Assembly (NCBI GenBank): GCA_020536535.1
Contig: JAHLWZ010000310.1
Span: forward strand, 4,623 to 68,622
Length of the DNA: 64,000 bases
Direction of reading: 5' to 3'
From: Pelomyxa schiedti
Taxonomy: Eukaryota; Evosea; Pelobiontida; Pelomyxidae
How positions within the stretch are numbered: position 1 is the first letter of the stretch; the number at the start of each line of letters is the position of its first letter. The position numbers were made by a program, and so were the translations under genes. Below the pieces are notes generated by a model, which was not told where the DNA came from, ran no database searches, and saw only the letters and a list, made by a program, of their open reading frames with translations. Positions 1 through 11,619 of this stretch are shown here, one piece after another.

Positions 1-3000
1 ATCGAACTTGTGAAAAGAGTTAAAGGGGAAATAAATCCCTCCTCACTCTGCTACCTCTCAGCAATGTTGGTTGATAAGATCACCTTGATTAAGCCAGGTG
101 GTGCGGGTAAAAATATTCTTTGTTGTCCTGGTGCAGGTAAATTATTGTATGGGAAAAAAAGGAGTAAGGTACTCACTCTCTGTAGATAAAGACGAGTGGA
201 GTGGTAGAATAAACAGCTTAGAGACAATTGATAACTTCCTTTGCAATGCAATTATATCTGCCATCCCAGGTAAGAAAACGAGTATGGAACCACAATCATG
301 GAGGTTGTTGTCTGTACACCTAGTGTGCCACTTTAGCGGTGGTTATTGGGTCCCTGCTCAGCACAGACCACAAAATTACTTTTTCAACTAGCTCTAAATC
401 AACCCTCTCTCGTTTCCACGACTGAACGCCTGGTTCAGTGTGCTTTGCATCCCCAGTTGAATTCAAACTCGTCGAGGTGCTGAAAGATATTCCACAAGCT
501 TTTCTCACTGTATAAAGATCTATTGTACTGACAGGAAAAACTTGCCCTGGTATTTCAATACATTGAGCCCCACAAAAATAGTTTCGCAGTTCAGAGATAT
601 CCACTGTGGCACTCATAAGTACTACCCGTAGGGCTAAAGGTAGTGTCAATAGAATCTCAAGAGGAATTTCTTTAAACCATGGTTTTGGGTAAGCACCCTC
701 TTTAATAAGAGCAACAAGAAGTCAGTGTCAATATCACGTTCATGAACCTGAATGAGAAGTGTGAGTATAAATTATTTGCTAGCACAAACAAAACACATTA
801 CCTCATCTACAATGATATGGGTAACCCTTGATAAGTATTCTGGGTTTTGCAACTTTCTCAGTAACACTCCTGTGGTGCAAAATAACAACTTTGTTCTCTT
901 GGAGGCTCTTGACAGCAGCCTTATTTGATAGCCCACACAACCTCCAACTTCTTCACCTCTTTCTGATGCCACACGTTCAGCTATCCCCATTGCTGCTATA
1001 CGTCGTGGTTGGGTTGCCACAATATTCACTGTGTCAAAGATTGAGGCACCGCATAGCTTGGCTGAGTCAAGAAGCATTTGCGGAATTTGGGTCGATTTTC
1101 CACAACCCGTGTGCCCTTGGATTATGGTAACCTGTAATGTGTTAACTGTGAGTGAGGTGAGCTCTGACAACCTGGCTGTTTGCAATTGTGCTAAGTATTT
1201 CAGCACAACAAAGGTTAGCAGGCAGAGATCTTTTGGAGGGTGGCATGACTGTTAGCATTGCGCCAATGTCACTAGGGAGAATGACATTAGGTACAAGGGA
1301 GACCAGAGATGAATTCTGACTTGGCTGTGTAGGCTTGGTATTTTAATGCAGAGAATGAAAGAATTCTTCATACTTGAGGGGCTATCTCTGTTTTGGGGGG
1401 TTCCACTGTGGTTCCAGTACTGAGAGGTGCTGATAAGCTAACTGGAGCAGCAGTGGCAAGATTCCTATTTGAGGACTCCAACAGGATTCGATCGAAATCG
1501 TTTTCCAACCAGGTAATTAATTCATATAGCATCAGGGCTCCAACTAACTCCTTTGTCTTCTTGGAGATTCTTTTATTGTGGTGTTAACTTCTTCACTAGA
1601 AAACAGTAAAAAATTAAGACCTGGAGGTGATGAAAAAACATTGCGCAGGTGGAAGATTGCTTGACTCAAAAATGACCACAGGAGGAGATTGAGGGTAGGC
1701 ACAATCAGGACCTACAACACTGTGAAGCCAGGCTTCGACCTACTGATCCAGTGTTTTCTTTATTAGTTATTCCCATTATTAGAGGGGTGAGGCACACCTT
1801 TGTAATAGGCAATTTTAGACTGCAGTACACATTCACAGATGGTAATGTGTTAACACTGTCACCATATATAGCACGCAGAGCTTCAATTTCTTCTGTGAAT
1901 AATGTATTATTGACAAGGTTGGCATTCTTTTGAGTGTCAGATGTTTTTTTCCTTAGCTTTTATTTTTACTTGATTGCTGGAGGAAACACTCCCATTTTCT
2001 TCATTTCCATGAGGCACAGAGAGCCCAGAGAGGTAAAATGCACTGCAAATGATATTGGGAATGCTTTCTGATTGCTTGCAGCATGTTGCAATTACAGCGT
2101 GGGAAAACCCAGCTCTGGAAAGAATGTTCATGGCCTTACAGTTGTCATTTCCAAGTTTTTTTCAAATATTCATGGTGGAGCATACAATCTTTTGATTTGG
2201 GCTTAACTCTTTTTGCAGTATGTCAAGGGAATGGTTTCGACCCTGATCTCCCCGAGTAGGTGGAGGAGTTGTTGACTTGGGTACAATAACTACAGGGCTG
2301 TTTCCTGCCTCAAATCGTTTTGGCAGAGCTTCCTCTGGCTGAAGGGGTCAACAAATACATTGCAGCAGAATGCTGTTTTTTGCTTACTAGATTCAGACAT
2401 AGCCAATCCAAAGCAGTTGAAACTGAGTTGCACTGAGAAGAAGCTTGTTCTGCATGGATTGGAGAAAATCCCATTCGTGTGAGGACCCGGGCCAACCAAG
2501 CAGCATGTTCAGGGGCTATACAATTGCTTCAGTGATGTTTGTGGTCTGTCTAAAGTTACATGTAGGAGATGCCGTCATGGTAGATGGGACTGTTGCTTTA
2601 GCCATGGCTTCAATCGCAGTTCGGGCTTGCTCACTCATGAAAACCTGTTTAACTGGTTAATATGTACTTGAGTTACTTGCCAATGGTACCTGAAAGTGTT
2701 TGTGTGCATGCGTCTTCTGGGGGATTGCTGCCAGTGCAGCCATTTCAGCAGCTTCTTTTTGTTTAAGTGCAAGGTCTTGCTCTTTTTTCTCTGCTTCCAG
2801 CTGAAACCATATTTCCCTGAATTCCTAAATGGAAATAAGAAGATTCAAGTCTATGGTGAGAGGGGCAGAAACTGGAGCAATGAGCTGGTGGAGTGGTACA
2901 TCAGAGCGCAGCTTGAATAACAGTGCCACAGCGGCCGCGTGCCTTGCTTCTTGAACATTACTAGAGCATACTGGTGGTATGGCTTCCTGGCACACATGAC

Positions 3001-3714
3001 CATTAACATTTTTTCTGTTGTGTTTGCTTGGTTGTATTTTCATTGTTTTTGTGTGAATGAAACAGGCAGTTAAATGGAGGAATGCCAAACCACAATGGAC
3101 TTATCAGGCATCACCAGCGACGCTCTGCATAATAAAGTCGCCGCCGCAGATCCAACACCACAGCCACTGCTGCCACTAACACCGCTACCACCACCACTAC
3201 TGCTACTACTACTACTCGTAGAATGACTCACCACTGTCGCAGATCCGGTGTTGTTCTGCTGCAGCTGCAGCAGCTGCAGCAGCTGATGCGCAGCAGGGTG
3301 CCCGCGCACGCGAGAATATTCCCTGTGTGAGCGAGGGACCGGGATGAGATCTATCCTGAGATTGGACTGGGGCACCCTGAGCCTGTCGCAGCGCTCGCGC
3401 AGCAGCGTCAGGGGCGTCTTGCCGCTCCACGACGCGCGGCGGGCGCGGTCCGCCTCCTGCCGGGCTTGCTGCTGCTGCTCTTGCTGTTGCTGGAGCTCCA
3501 TCTGCTGTTTCTTGTGGCTCTTGGCGGCGTACTTGGTGGTGCTTGTTGTTGCTGTTGTTGCTGTTGTTGTAGCGGTGCACGTGGACGTGGCGGATGGTGG
3601 GGAACGACCGCCGGAATTGTGGGACGAGGCGGTGCTTTTGGCGGCAGTTGCCTGCGTTGATTTGGGCGGCTGGGGGGTCGGTGGCGCCTTGTGCCCTTTG
3701 TTACCCTTGGGCAT
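1..3714 (-). CDS. DHX57-like DEAH-box RNA helicase (3' part beyond window)
   Basis: Multi-exon gene read leftwards from the Met at 3714. The N-terminus is Ser/Thr/Gln-rich and holds a segment starting PLTLLRERCDRL. A UBA-like domain lies near 2310-2495 (MGFSPIHAEQ, TALDWLCLN), and a possible second one near 2000-2130. An RWD domain lies near 1700-1910 (EEIEALRAIYGDS). Helicase motifs follow: I GHTGCGKST, Ia ATQPRRIAA, II DEVH (split by an intron after DEV), III SAT, then FLPG and motif V with STNIAE at 51-110. This UBA-RWD-DEAH order is that of DHX57, a 3'-5' helicase family. Removing introns restores DEVHERDIDTDFLL and ALRVVLMSAT without frameshifts. The last visible exon ends at about 55 with a donor GTAGCA, so the C-terminal helicase domains lie outside the window. 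Exon borders between 1210 and 3070 are only partly resolved. Confidence 0.85.
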
Positions 3715-3907
3715 CTCGCCTGACGATCAGATACGCTGCGATTTGAAAATGAAACGTACTCGTTCTAAGCTTTTTGTTCTCCTAGAACCAGAAGCACAAT
3801 CAGTTCCCTCCCCCACCAGTGCCCTGAGATAGCAGTGCGAATTTCCATTTCCAGGGGGTTTATTTTGCCTCAAACCGGGAGGGAAGAAGAAAAAAAGTTT
3901 GAGGTGA

Positions 3908-6473
3908 TGGACGAACGAGCGACCCCAAGTTGGTGCCACGACACGCCGGTCCCTGTGTACAACTTGCGCGTTCCGGGTGTCACCTCGAGGTTTTTTTTTT
4001 TTTAACCGTTTACGTTTGCGTTTCCGTTTCCAGCGTTATTATTAGTGTTGGTGATGGCAAGAAGTATGCAATAGTATTCTACAATGGAAGTTTCAACCCA
4101 TTTCACCCTGGTCACCTGGAGACCCTTATTTTTGCCAAATTGTTCCTTGAGAATGAACTGCATGTTTGTGTTCACCTTTATCTTTTTTTAACCACTAACC
4201 ATCAAACAACAAATTAGTATGAAGTTATTGGGGGCTATCTTTCGCCCTGCAGCCCTCTTCATGCTACTAGAAAACTGGGCTTACAGAGGTCTTTCTATCT
4301 ATCCCCAGTATTAATTCCCATAGGAAATAGGCTTGAGACTCGGCACAGGATGAACATTTGCCACCTGGCCGTTGACCCTACTGGTTGGGTCATGGTGGAT
4401 CCTTTTGAATCTGTCCAAAACAGGATATGCCCGAAAACTGCATACCTTTCTCTCAAGAAAAGGTTACTTGCCAGTGTACCACAACTGTGAGCTGTCTTCT
4501 TTCTTGGGCTGTCTTACTTTTTTTCCTTTTGAAGAACATCACTGGATATCACTGTATTCTGGCTTGGAGGGGTAGACAATACTTGGTACATGCGCCAAAA
4601 CAACATTCACCAGTTGGTAGGCAGGGATGTCAGTTAGATAGGTCTAATCTTCAAAAAGTTGATTTTTAGAAAAGGATTCGAGCAGAGAGCACAAACCCTC
4701 AAGTCTCAGCATATGCAATTACATTCAAGGTAGCAAATTACTGAGTTTGTGACTCATTTACCTAAGCAGATTTCCTTCCAAACTTTTTTTTGTAGTTGAT
4801 GTCGATGACAAAGGAATTTCTTCCTCGTCTATTAGGCAGGGGCTTCAATTAGACCAAACTTATCAATGTAATGCCTTATGTTATTTCTTCACTGACTTGG
4901 TTTTAGCCCTTCCAAGTGTACTACAATACATGAAAGAACACTTCATCTATCACACTCCCCCAGAAGTCTCGTGGGCGAAAATTGCTGAGGAGTTGAACAT
5001 CAATGATCTGTCTCATTCCTTAGTCAATTCAACATCTCTGAAAGATGCAGTACTCTCCCCTGGTATTGAGATAGTCTAATATATTTCAGTCTCCGGCTTC
5101 CCTACTACCAGTACTAGAGCAGCTCCTCAAAGCGTGCTCACTAATGCCACAGTCATGTAGACTCATCAAGTTCAATGGGACAAGAATGGAGCGTTTTAAG
5201 GGCTTCAGGTCTGCCATCCTCAGAGTGTCTGATCTTATTTGTTCCGAGGTATCTCCCGGCTTTCACTTTGTCAGTGACAGTGATGTAGGGGGAAGAGCAG
5301 TCACCTTTGCAACCATCATCATTTGTGATAAAATGTTTTCCAATTCGGAATAGGTATGCCTTCGATCATCACCTCATTTTACGAGCTTTTGTCTGCAGAA
5401 ATGTGGCAGAACACTGGATGCGTGAATTCCTTTTTTTTACGAGAATCGCTCCATCCTTGGTATTCACTCCACTTCCAAAGAGTTGCTCACTCAGGAGCTC
5501 CAAAGGGTTCGATTAGAGTACCTTACTGCCACTTTGCTTCACCGTCTTTAATATTACTTGAGGACTGCAGCGATGCTATTCATAAAAAGTAGCCTGTCAC
5601 GCTGGTAATACACTAACACTTACAGGTATGCTGTAGATGGCTGTTCTCTAGAAGAAGTTCTATGTCTTACTAGAAGCATAGCTGAGTTCCATGGAGCTTT
5701 TTGGAATAATGAAGTTTTCTACAGTTACCAGAAGTACACTAACTTGGGAAAAAGGGCTTTGCAGATAGGAACAACTACCAATTTGGATGGGTCAAACCAG
5801 CAAATGATGAAGATATGGTGGCGGAAATAATCAAAAACTTCGAGAGATTCAAAGGGGACTTAGACTTGTATCTACTCAAACAGATTTCTAAAACTCTAAC
5901 GGAAACGAGGTCCGTTTACAATGAAGATTTCTTTCACTTCTGTAATACACCTACTATTTCCATTCCGGAATTATGCAACCAAATACAGGCGAATTCTCCA
6001 CACACACTAGTCCATGGAGACACATGGATCCACAACTGGTGTATCTTTCCTGACCGACTACCACAATTTGGTTAGTACAGTGGAATTTTCTTCTTTCCTT
6101 GTAAAATTGTTCTCACTAAAAAAAAACAGACATTAATAGTCGGTTTTCTACAACGAACCACGCAAACCCCCCATACCTCCCTGTGTTCTTTGATTGGCAG
6201 ACAATAGCCTATGGTTGCCCATTGCTTGACCTTGCAACTGTGGTGGATACCTGTCAGCAATATTCCCCGGCCAATCAGGCTACAATTCTATCAGTCTGGT
6301 ATGACACTGTGTGCCGCTGTGGTGCTGATCAAAAGGCGTTCTCTTGGGACCAGGCACAAATGTTATTCAAATTGTGCAAAAGATGGTCTCTTGCTTGCAA
6401 TGCTGTGGCTCTTGCTCCCCTTGCCCAAAAGACAAAGGACCCGGAAATAGCTGCTGATTTGCTGAACAGATAG
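3908..6473 (+). CDS. NMN adenylyltransferase fused to APH/EcKL-like kinase
   Basis: The start ATG at 3908 gives exon 1, spliced in phase 2 across a T-rich ~45-nt intron to the exon with NGSFNPFHPGH, the GxFxPxHxGH nucleotidyltransferase motif. Further exons match eukaryotic NMNAT: EVIGGYLSP, RHRMNICHLAV, WVMVDPFESVQ, then DDKGISSSSIRQ, the ISSTxIR-type motif, and PSVLQYMKEHFIY. After a 40-nt intron (5051-5090, phase 0) the frame continues into a kinase: an N-lobe, LILLEDCSDA, LTRSIAEFHGAFWNNE, the catalytic LVHGDTWIHNW and FFDWQTIAYGCPLLDLA (HGDxxxxN and the metal-binding Asp of aminoglycoside phosphotransferase/EcKL folds). Splicing PQFG to YRF at 6069 keeps frame. The adenylyltransferase step makes NAD or NaAD; the kinase substrate is unknown, nicotinamide or nicotinate riboside being an attractive guess. 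One transcription unit is inferred from phase, not shown. Confidence 0.82.
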
Positions 6474-6581
6474 CAATAGAACAAAGGAATGAAGAATACA
6501 AAGGGGTAATGCATAAAAGATATATGATATCTTACCGGCTTTCTTTATAAATAACACAGTTTATTGCTGCTCGAGTGGTGT

Positions 6582-7707
6582 TCAGCAGCATTTTTTCTCC
6601 CTTTCAGTTCCAGCCACCTTTACAGTGTCTTTTGGGGGAGGGGGATTATTCTTCAGTTTCACAGCCAATGTTCTCGCAAGTGATTCAAAAAGTTGGTCAA
6701 TACCTGCAGACATGTTTATAGTCGAAACAGGAGTTCAGAAAAAATACCTTCACCTGTTTTAGCAGATGTTTCGAAATAGGGTATCTTGGTGGCGTATTGT
6801 AAACTAGCAACAAACATCTGGCCTTGCTCAGCTGTTACTACTCTCCGAGGAGCATCAATTTTATTTCCAACTACGGCAATGGCTAGTTGTCTTGGAATCA
6901 GTGGCAGGAACAACAAAAAAGAGAGAGAGGAGGGCAAGATATACCAATTTCGCCATTCACATGAGTTTTTATATCTATAGATGTTTATTTCTGAGGAAGT
7001 TTCTTGAAGATGAAGAACCTGTGAACCAATCGTTCACGTCATTAAATGTTGTAGAATCAGACACATCAAACTAGAAGAATTTGGAAGAAAAGAGAGAATA
7101 ACAATGCTGTACATACAACAATAACTGCAGCTTGTGCTCCTCGATAATACCTTGGAGTTTTAGAAAGAGAATTCACAAACATAGATAAGTGACAGTTTAT
7201 GTTAAGGGCGAGGTTGGATGGAATGATACATAGGAGTCATTGACCGAAATTTCTCTTGTCCAGCAGTATCCCACTACACATGTCAGTATTCAATAGGTAC
7301 AATGGAAGCATACAATCTGCATGGATATGTTATTTATCCCAAACGTATGTTGTTAGGAAACCACCTGCAATTTCACTTGCATGTCTCCTACAGTACTGAA
7401 AAAATAATAAAATTAATCATAATAAGAAAGAAAAAAAAAAGGGGGTCAACAAACATGGATTTTGACAAAAAAGAAGCACCAATTGTTGCCAAGTATTCGG
7501 TAGAAAATGTTTGATTCACAAATCTACCACTCACGCTGGTCTTCCCAACCCCTGCGTGTCATGTCCGTTACAAAGGCACTGCCCACCACCACGCACGCGA
7601 TTGTGGGACGACAAAGCAAGTAAAAGGGGAAAACCAAGCGAAACCATACCCGAGCTCCCTATCAACACAATTTTCGCCGCTACGCTGTTGGGATTACCGT
7701 GCGACAT
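6582..7707 (-). CDS. Rab-family small GTPase (Rab5-like)
   Basis: Membrane-traffic GTPase. The exons give MSHGNPNSVAAKIVLIGSSG then VGKTSV (G1), a switch I with YLATIGASF, WDTAGQEKFRSM (G3), YYRGAQAAVIV as in Rab5, FDVSDSTTFNDV, GNKID (G4), ETSAKTGEG (G5) and a C-terminal KKCC that fits double geranylgeranylation. Stop is at 6582-6584. Introns are 40-75 nt. The conserved Ile before WDTAGQE is encoded by a 3-nt exon (7314-7316), described separately. The divergent neighbour starts at 7938, leaving about 230 bp as a shared promoter region. The Rab5 affiliation rests on the MYYRGAQAA stretch and is less sure than the Rab call. Confidence 0.92.
7314..7316 (-). other. 3-nt microexon (Ile) in the Rab gene
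   Basis: On the minus strand the text runs GTGAAATTGCAG, an intron of 48 nt ending ATGCAG, then ATT, then GTATGC, an intron of 40 nt ending GTGTAG, then TGGGATACTGCTGGA. Including ATT gives VKLQIWDTAGQE, the canonical Rab beta-3 strand; skipping it gives LQWDTAGQE with one conserved residue missing. Both flanking junctions are phase 0. This is an internal control showing that single-codon exons occur in this genome. Confidence 0.85.
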
Positions 7708-7937
7708 CGTCGTTGTTTTGCGTTTTTCGCCTCTTTCCCCCTCTCTGAACTTCCACTGATCTTGGAACTGTGCACCAACTTTGACATCTGGGAGATTGCC
7801 CTGCAGATCGGACTGCTCTCAGAGACTCCCACCGACACAGGACACTGTTGAATTCGCTCCGTCGGCGGCTCGAAAGTGAGGAACCGTTTTGAACGCCAGC
7901 GAAAAAAAAGAAAAAAAAACCAACGGTTAACGTCGGG

Positions 7938-9784
7938 ATGGTTATCGTTACGACGGATCTACACTTTGGGCGGCACATAGGCCCTTGGTCACAAACACCG
8001 ATCATTAATGCACTCAAGGCAGCCGCAACTTCTCCGCAAGACAAAGTGCTCATTATAGCGGGTGCGAGGGTTTTTTTTGTTTTGCTTTGTTGTTTTAGGT
8101 TAAACATTGCAAAGGGGACTTGGTGGATGATGACTCTCCTGATACTCTTGAATCTGCAATTAACTTTATCAAGACTTTGATAACGGATCACAAATTTGTG
8201 GTCATTTATACCCCCGGGAATCATGGTGTGGCGCATAACCATTATCCGCATAACCTTGGAACTCAATGGTTAATCGCACTCCGTAGAAAGGAAGTTCTCT
8301 GGCAAGATGCAGAGGCTTTTTGAGCCAATTCAGAACCAATCTGCTTTGCAAGCCTTTGATTTTTCTTATTGTGATACTATCACTAGACAAGGAGATGATG
8401 TTTTTATCTCGCTTTGTAGTGCTCACCAACTTGTACTCCTGACTCAAAGTTCATACAATTTCTTGTAATCTCCTCCATTAACAGTGCCCACGAATTGAAA
8501 AGAAGCAACTAAAATGGGCTACGCAAATGCTTCGCTCACTTCACTTAGAATCATCAAGTGCAAGCAGAAGTCGTCTCCACTTTATAACGCACTACTCTAT
8601 GTGGTCGGATCCAAACGACACACACCATCTCATGGATTTCCGGGAAACTGTAGAAGACTCTCTCTTGGTCCCATTCAGATTTTCTTCCGTAATCCATGCA
8701 CACAGAACGAAGTATATGAACGCCCATCAATTCAAACCCTCTGATTGAAATTCGTAGGTTTACCTATGGTCAGGTGCAACTGCCCAAGTCACACCAGAAA
8801 ATTGTACGACTTGCTGCCCCAACACTGAACGGAAAGTGAGTCTTTGTCCAAAACAACTTACAAGAGGGAAACTCACAATCACCAGGAAAGAAATCACCTT
8901 GTTAGTATGGGCTCCCCAACACTTGGAAACTGAACCGAAAGCAATAAAAGTCAGGATTGAAATGACACTGAAGGGTCACCAGAAACACCTTGACCCTACC
9001 GAGATTATTGATGGCCCCAAAATTCCAGAAACCGACCTGTCCTCTTTCCATCTCCCCACTACCACCATTCCAACAATTACATCGAGTCTACCCCCAGTAC
9101 CGCATGTCGAACCCATCCCATTACCACCAGGATTCAACAGTCTGGACGAAATGATGGAAAAAGCTGCGCAAGATGCCAAAAGAATGTTTGACAATAGCAT
9201 AGATTCCTTCAACAAAGGTAGTTGTCCCGATTCTCATCATATGACATTAACACCTACACTTTTTAGCACACCCAGCACCCCCTCCCACTACAAGCACATC
9301 GGCAAGCAGTACAACTCCATCACATAACCCGGATCCACCCCCTCATAACGACTCTACCAATCACGACTCACCACAACCCACCACCACGGATCCTTCACGC
9401 CAACCACAACCACAACCACAACCACAACCACAATTAACATCAACAACAACACCAACTCCACAAACCCAACCACCATTGGCATCAACCCCCACTGCAACAC
9501 CAAATCCCAGTGGCAGCAACCTAACATACACCACATACCCACAGCAACCCATGGTCATGGGCACAATGCCGCAAATGGGAATCGGCATGACACCAATGGG
9601 AATGGGGGGGACCATGCCACAAATGGGCATGGGAATGGGAATGGGAATGGGCATGCCAATGGGAATGACTCCAATGGGAATGGGATACCCCCAACAACGC
9701 CAAATGGGTTACATGCCACCTACCACTATGATGTACCCCCAAACCATGAACTACCCAATGGGCTACAGGCCCTATGGTCTGTAG
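7938..9784 (+). CDS. Calcineurin-like metallophosphoesterase with Pro/Gln and Met-Gly-rich tail
   Basis: The N-terminal domain shows the metallophosphoesterase motifs in order: TDLHFG (DxH), GDLVDD (GDxxD, restored across an intron at 8060-8106), TPGNHG (GNH), HFITHYSMW, and VIHAHRT where the family usually has GHxH. Introns of 40-54 nt join these, for example 8295-8334 (40 nt), and one near 8714-8759 yields HRTKFTYGQVQLP. After KEITLLVWAPQHL and a helical stretch with FNSLDEMMEKAAQDAKRM, the protein ends in a low-complexity tail of Pro/Thr, QPQPQP and then repeated PMGMG units (9560-9680). Such enzymes hydrolyse phosphoesters with a two-metal centre; the substrate cannot be told. The tail has no recognised domain. 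Confidence 0.8.
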
Positions 9785-9945
9785 AGTACATAAAAACAAA
9801 ACTGTCCCAATTTGTTTTCAAATTAAATGAGCATCATGAGACCCTTAAACACCAGGTCACACTGCTTGTCTCTCACACAAAAAGTAAAGAAAAAGTGCAA
9901 TGAAGACTTGTTCTATTTTTTAGTGTGCAGGCAAAACTCCAAACA

Positions 9946-11400
9946 TTACCCCAAATCAGGACCAGCAGTAGCACAACAAAACGGGGCTGGTAATGTGATG
10001 TTGCATGAAGGATCCACTGGTAACCTCATGGGCCTGCATTCCCGACCAACACACTCCACAAACCCAAGAGATATGAATGTAGTTGATGAGTAACTTGGTG
10101 CGGTATCTGGTATGTATACCTGTGTGCACAGGATTGTTATCGTTAGTTGCGGGGATAAGGCTTTATCTGACTGAATGTGCAAGAGGGTGTTTTATGAGAA
10201 CCTGAACGCCTTTCATTAATGATTCAGGTGCATTCAAACAGAGTGCGGCAAGTAGAATTCGAAGAGAATGTTCGTTGTGGGCATAAATTGGCCCTATTTG
10301 CAAAGACATCGCACCTTCCTAAATGAGGAAAAAAAAAGGTCAAAAGGTTGCGACTCGAAACGGAACAGCAAACCTTGCACAGAAGACCCTCTGAAGGTTT
10401 CACCGGCTTGACGCAAACTGAGTTTGAAAGAAAATGGTCAGCAAGACACACACCATGAGGAGGGCCATCTGTGGGAGAATGTATCCATAAGGGAAGATGG
10501 CACGATTTGCGAGTATCTGAAAGAAACATACAGAAGAAATTAACCAAGAAAGAAGAGTTTTGTGAAGTAGTTTACACTCGTTCTGTCTGCTCCAAATGAA
10601 AGTCTGTCTGTGTGAGCAAGCAATTTTCTTTCAGCAATCCCAGCCAACCCTTTTGCTTCATCAAGTTCGCTTCTTGAAAAGACTGAGAGAGCTGTTCTTT
10701 TATTATCAATCACTCAGAGAGGCCAACAAGAAAAAAGGTGTAAAAACCTGAAATTGTCCGCCATATAGAGCCGATTGTGGGTGTTTTGATCCATGAATCC
10801 AATTCGTTTGTAAATGCCATATCCCATTGCCGAGGCATCCAGACCAAGAATTTGAACACCCTGGGAAATCAGAATTTCATCCGCTTTTCTGACTAGGGCT
10901 TCACATATCCCTTGTGAAAAAAGTTTTCCAATAGGATACAGCGGTGACAGCACTTAAACCTTTACGCCTGTGTGCGGAAGTGACAATCACAGCAGCAATT
11001 AACCCGTACTTTTTGTCATCAGTGATTCCCCCACAAGTGGTTCCAACAAGGAGCCCAGAAACTGTTACAGCTGCCAGGCAACACTGAAGCCAAAGTCACA
11101 TCGAAGAGACAAAACAAACAGAAGTAAGTAGTGGGTGATGATCACAATTGGGTTGTTTTCCATAAACATCCTCCATGGTCTCTCACTTGCATGGTTGCAC
11201 CACCCAACCTGTGTAAAAAGTGAGTTGCGTTGTTTTGTTTTTATTTTGCTGCTCAAGCATCTCATCCCCTCCAAACTCTTAGCGGTGAATTAAGTGATTG
11301 AGCCCACCTCATTTTCCAATGCAATTGCAGCATCGATGTCACTCTCCTGCAACTGCCTTATTCTGTACTCGCTCCCATCACCGATGCACCACCCTTCCAT
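9946..11400 (-). CDS. GNAT acetyltransferase with C-terminal Acetyltransf_18-like domain
   Basis: Start Met at 11400 (MEGWCIGDGSEYRIRQLQ); an upstream in-frame ATG at 11520 is an alternative. Splicing gives IALENEVGWCNHASERPW, then VSGLLVGTTCGGI, LIAAVIVTSAHRRKGL (motif A, RxxGxL-like) joined to RICEALVRKADEIL, and SAMGYGIYKRIGFMD (motif B). Later exons carry MSLQIGPIYAHNEHSLRILL and ISLGFVECVGRECRPMRLP, the pattern of the C-terminal domain found in YitI-like N-acetyltransferases. It transfers acetyl from acetyl-CoA to an unknown amine. Stop at 9946. The inverted-repeat element at 11573-15031 sits directly upstream and may have separated this gene from its original neighbour. Confidence 0.8.
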
Positions 11401-11572
11401 CACAATTAAACAAAAAGCTTCGACTCTCCTAAAACCGCCAAAGCGGTTGATGACGCGACAGGCGGCGCAAACTCCAGGGGCGATCGACAGTCGCTCCACA
11501 TCGGTGCAGCAGCAGGGCACCTGCCATTCGCCGGCAGAGGGCCCGCCCCCCTCCTCGGCATCACTCCATATA

Positions 11573-11619
11573 AGCGCTTGCCAACCCAGTCAGGCTTTTG
11601 CCAGAAAACCAGGCTTCGT
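11573..11619 (+). repeat. Left terminal inverted repeat of the 11.6-15.0 kb element
   Basis: Starts AGCGCTTGCCAACCCAG and continues through CAGGCTTTTGCC to ACCAGGCTTC. Compared with the reverse complement of 14985-15031 it differs at about five of the first 45 positions. Beyond ~47 bp the similarity fades. Confidence 0.8.
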
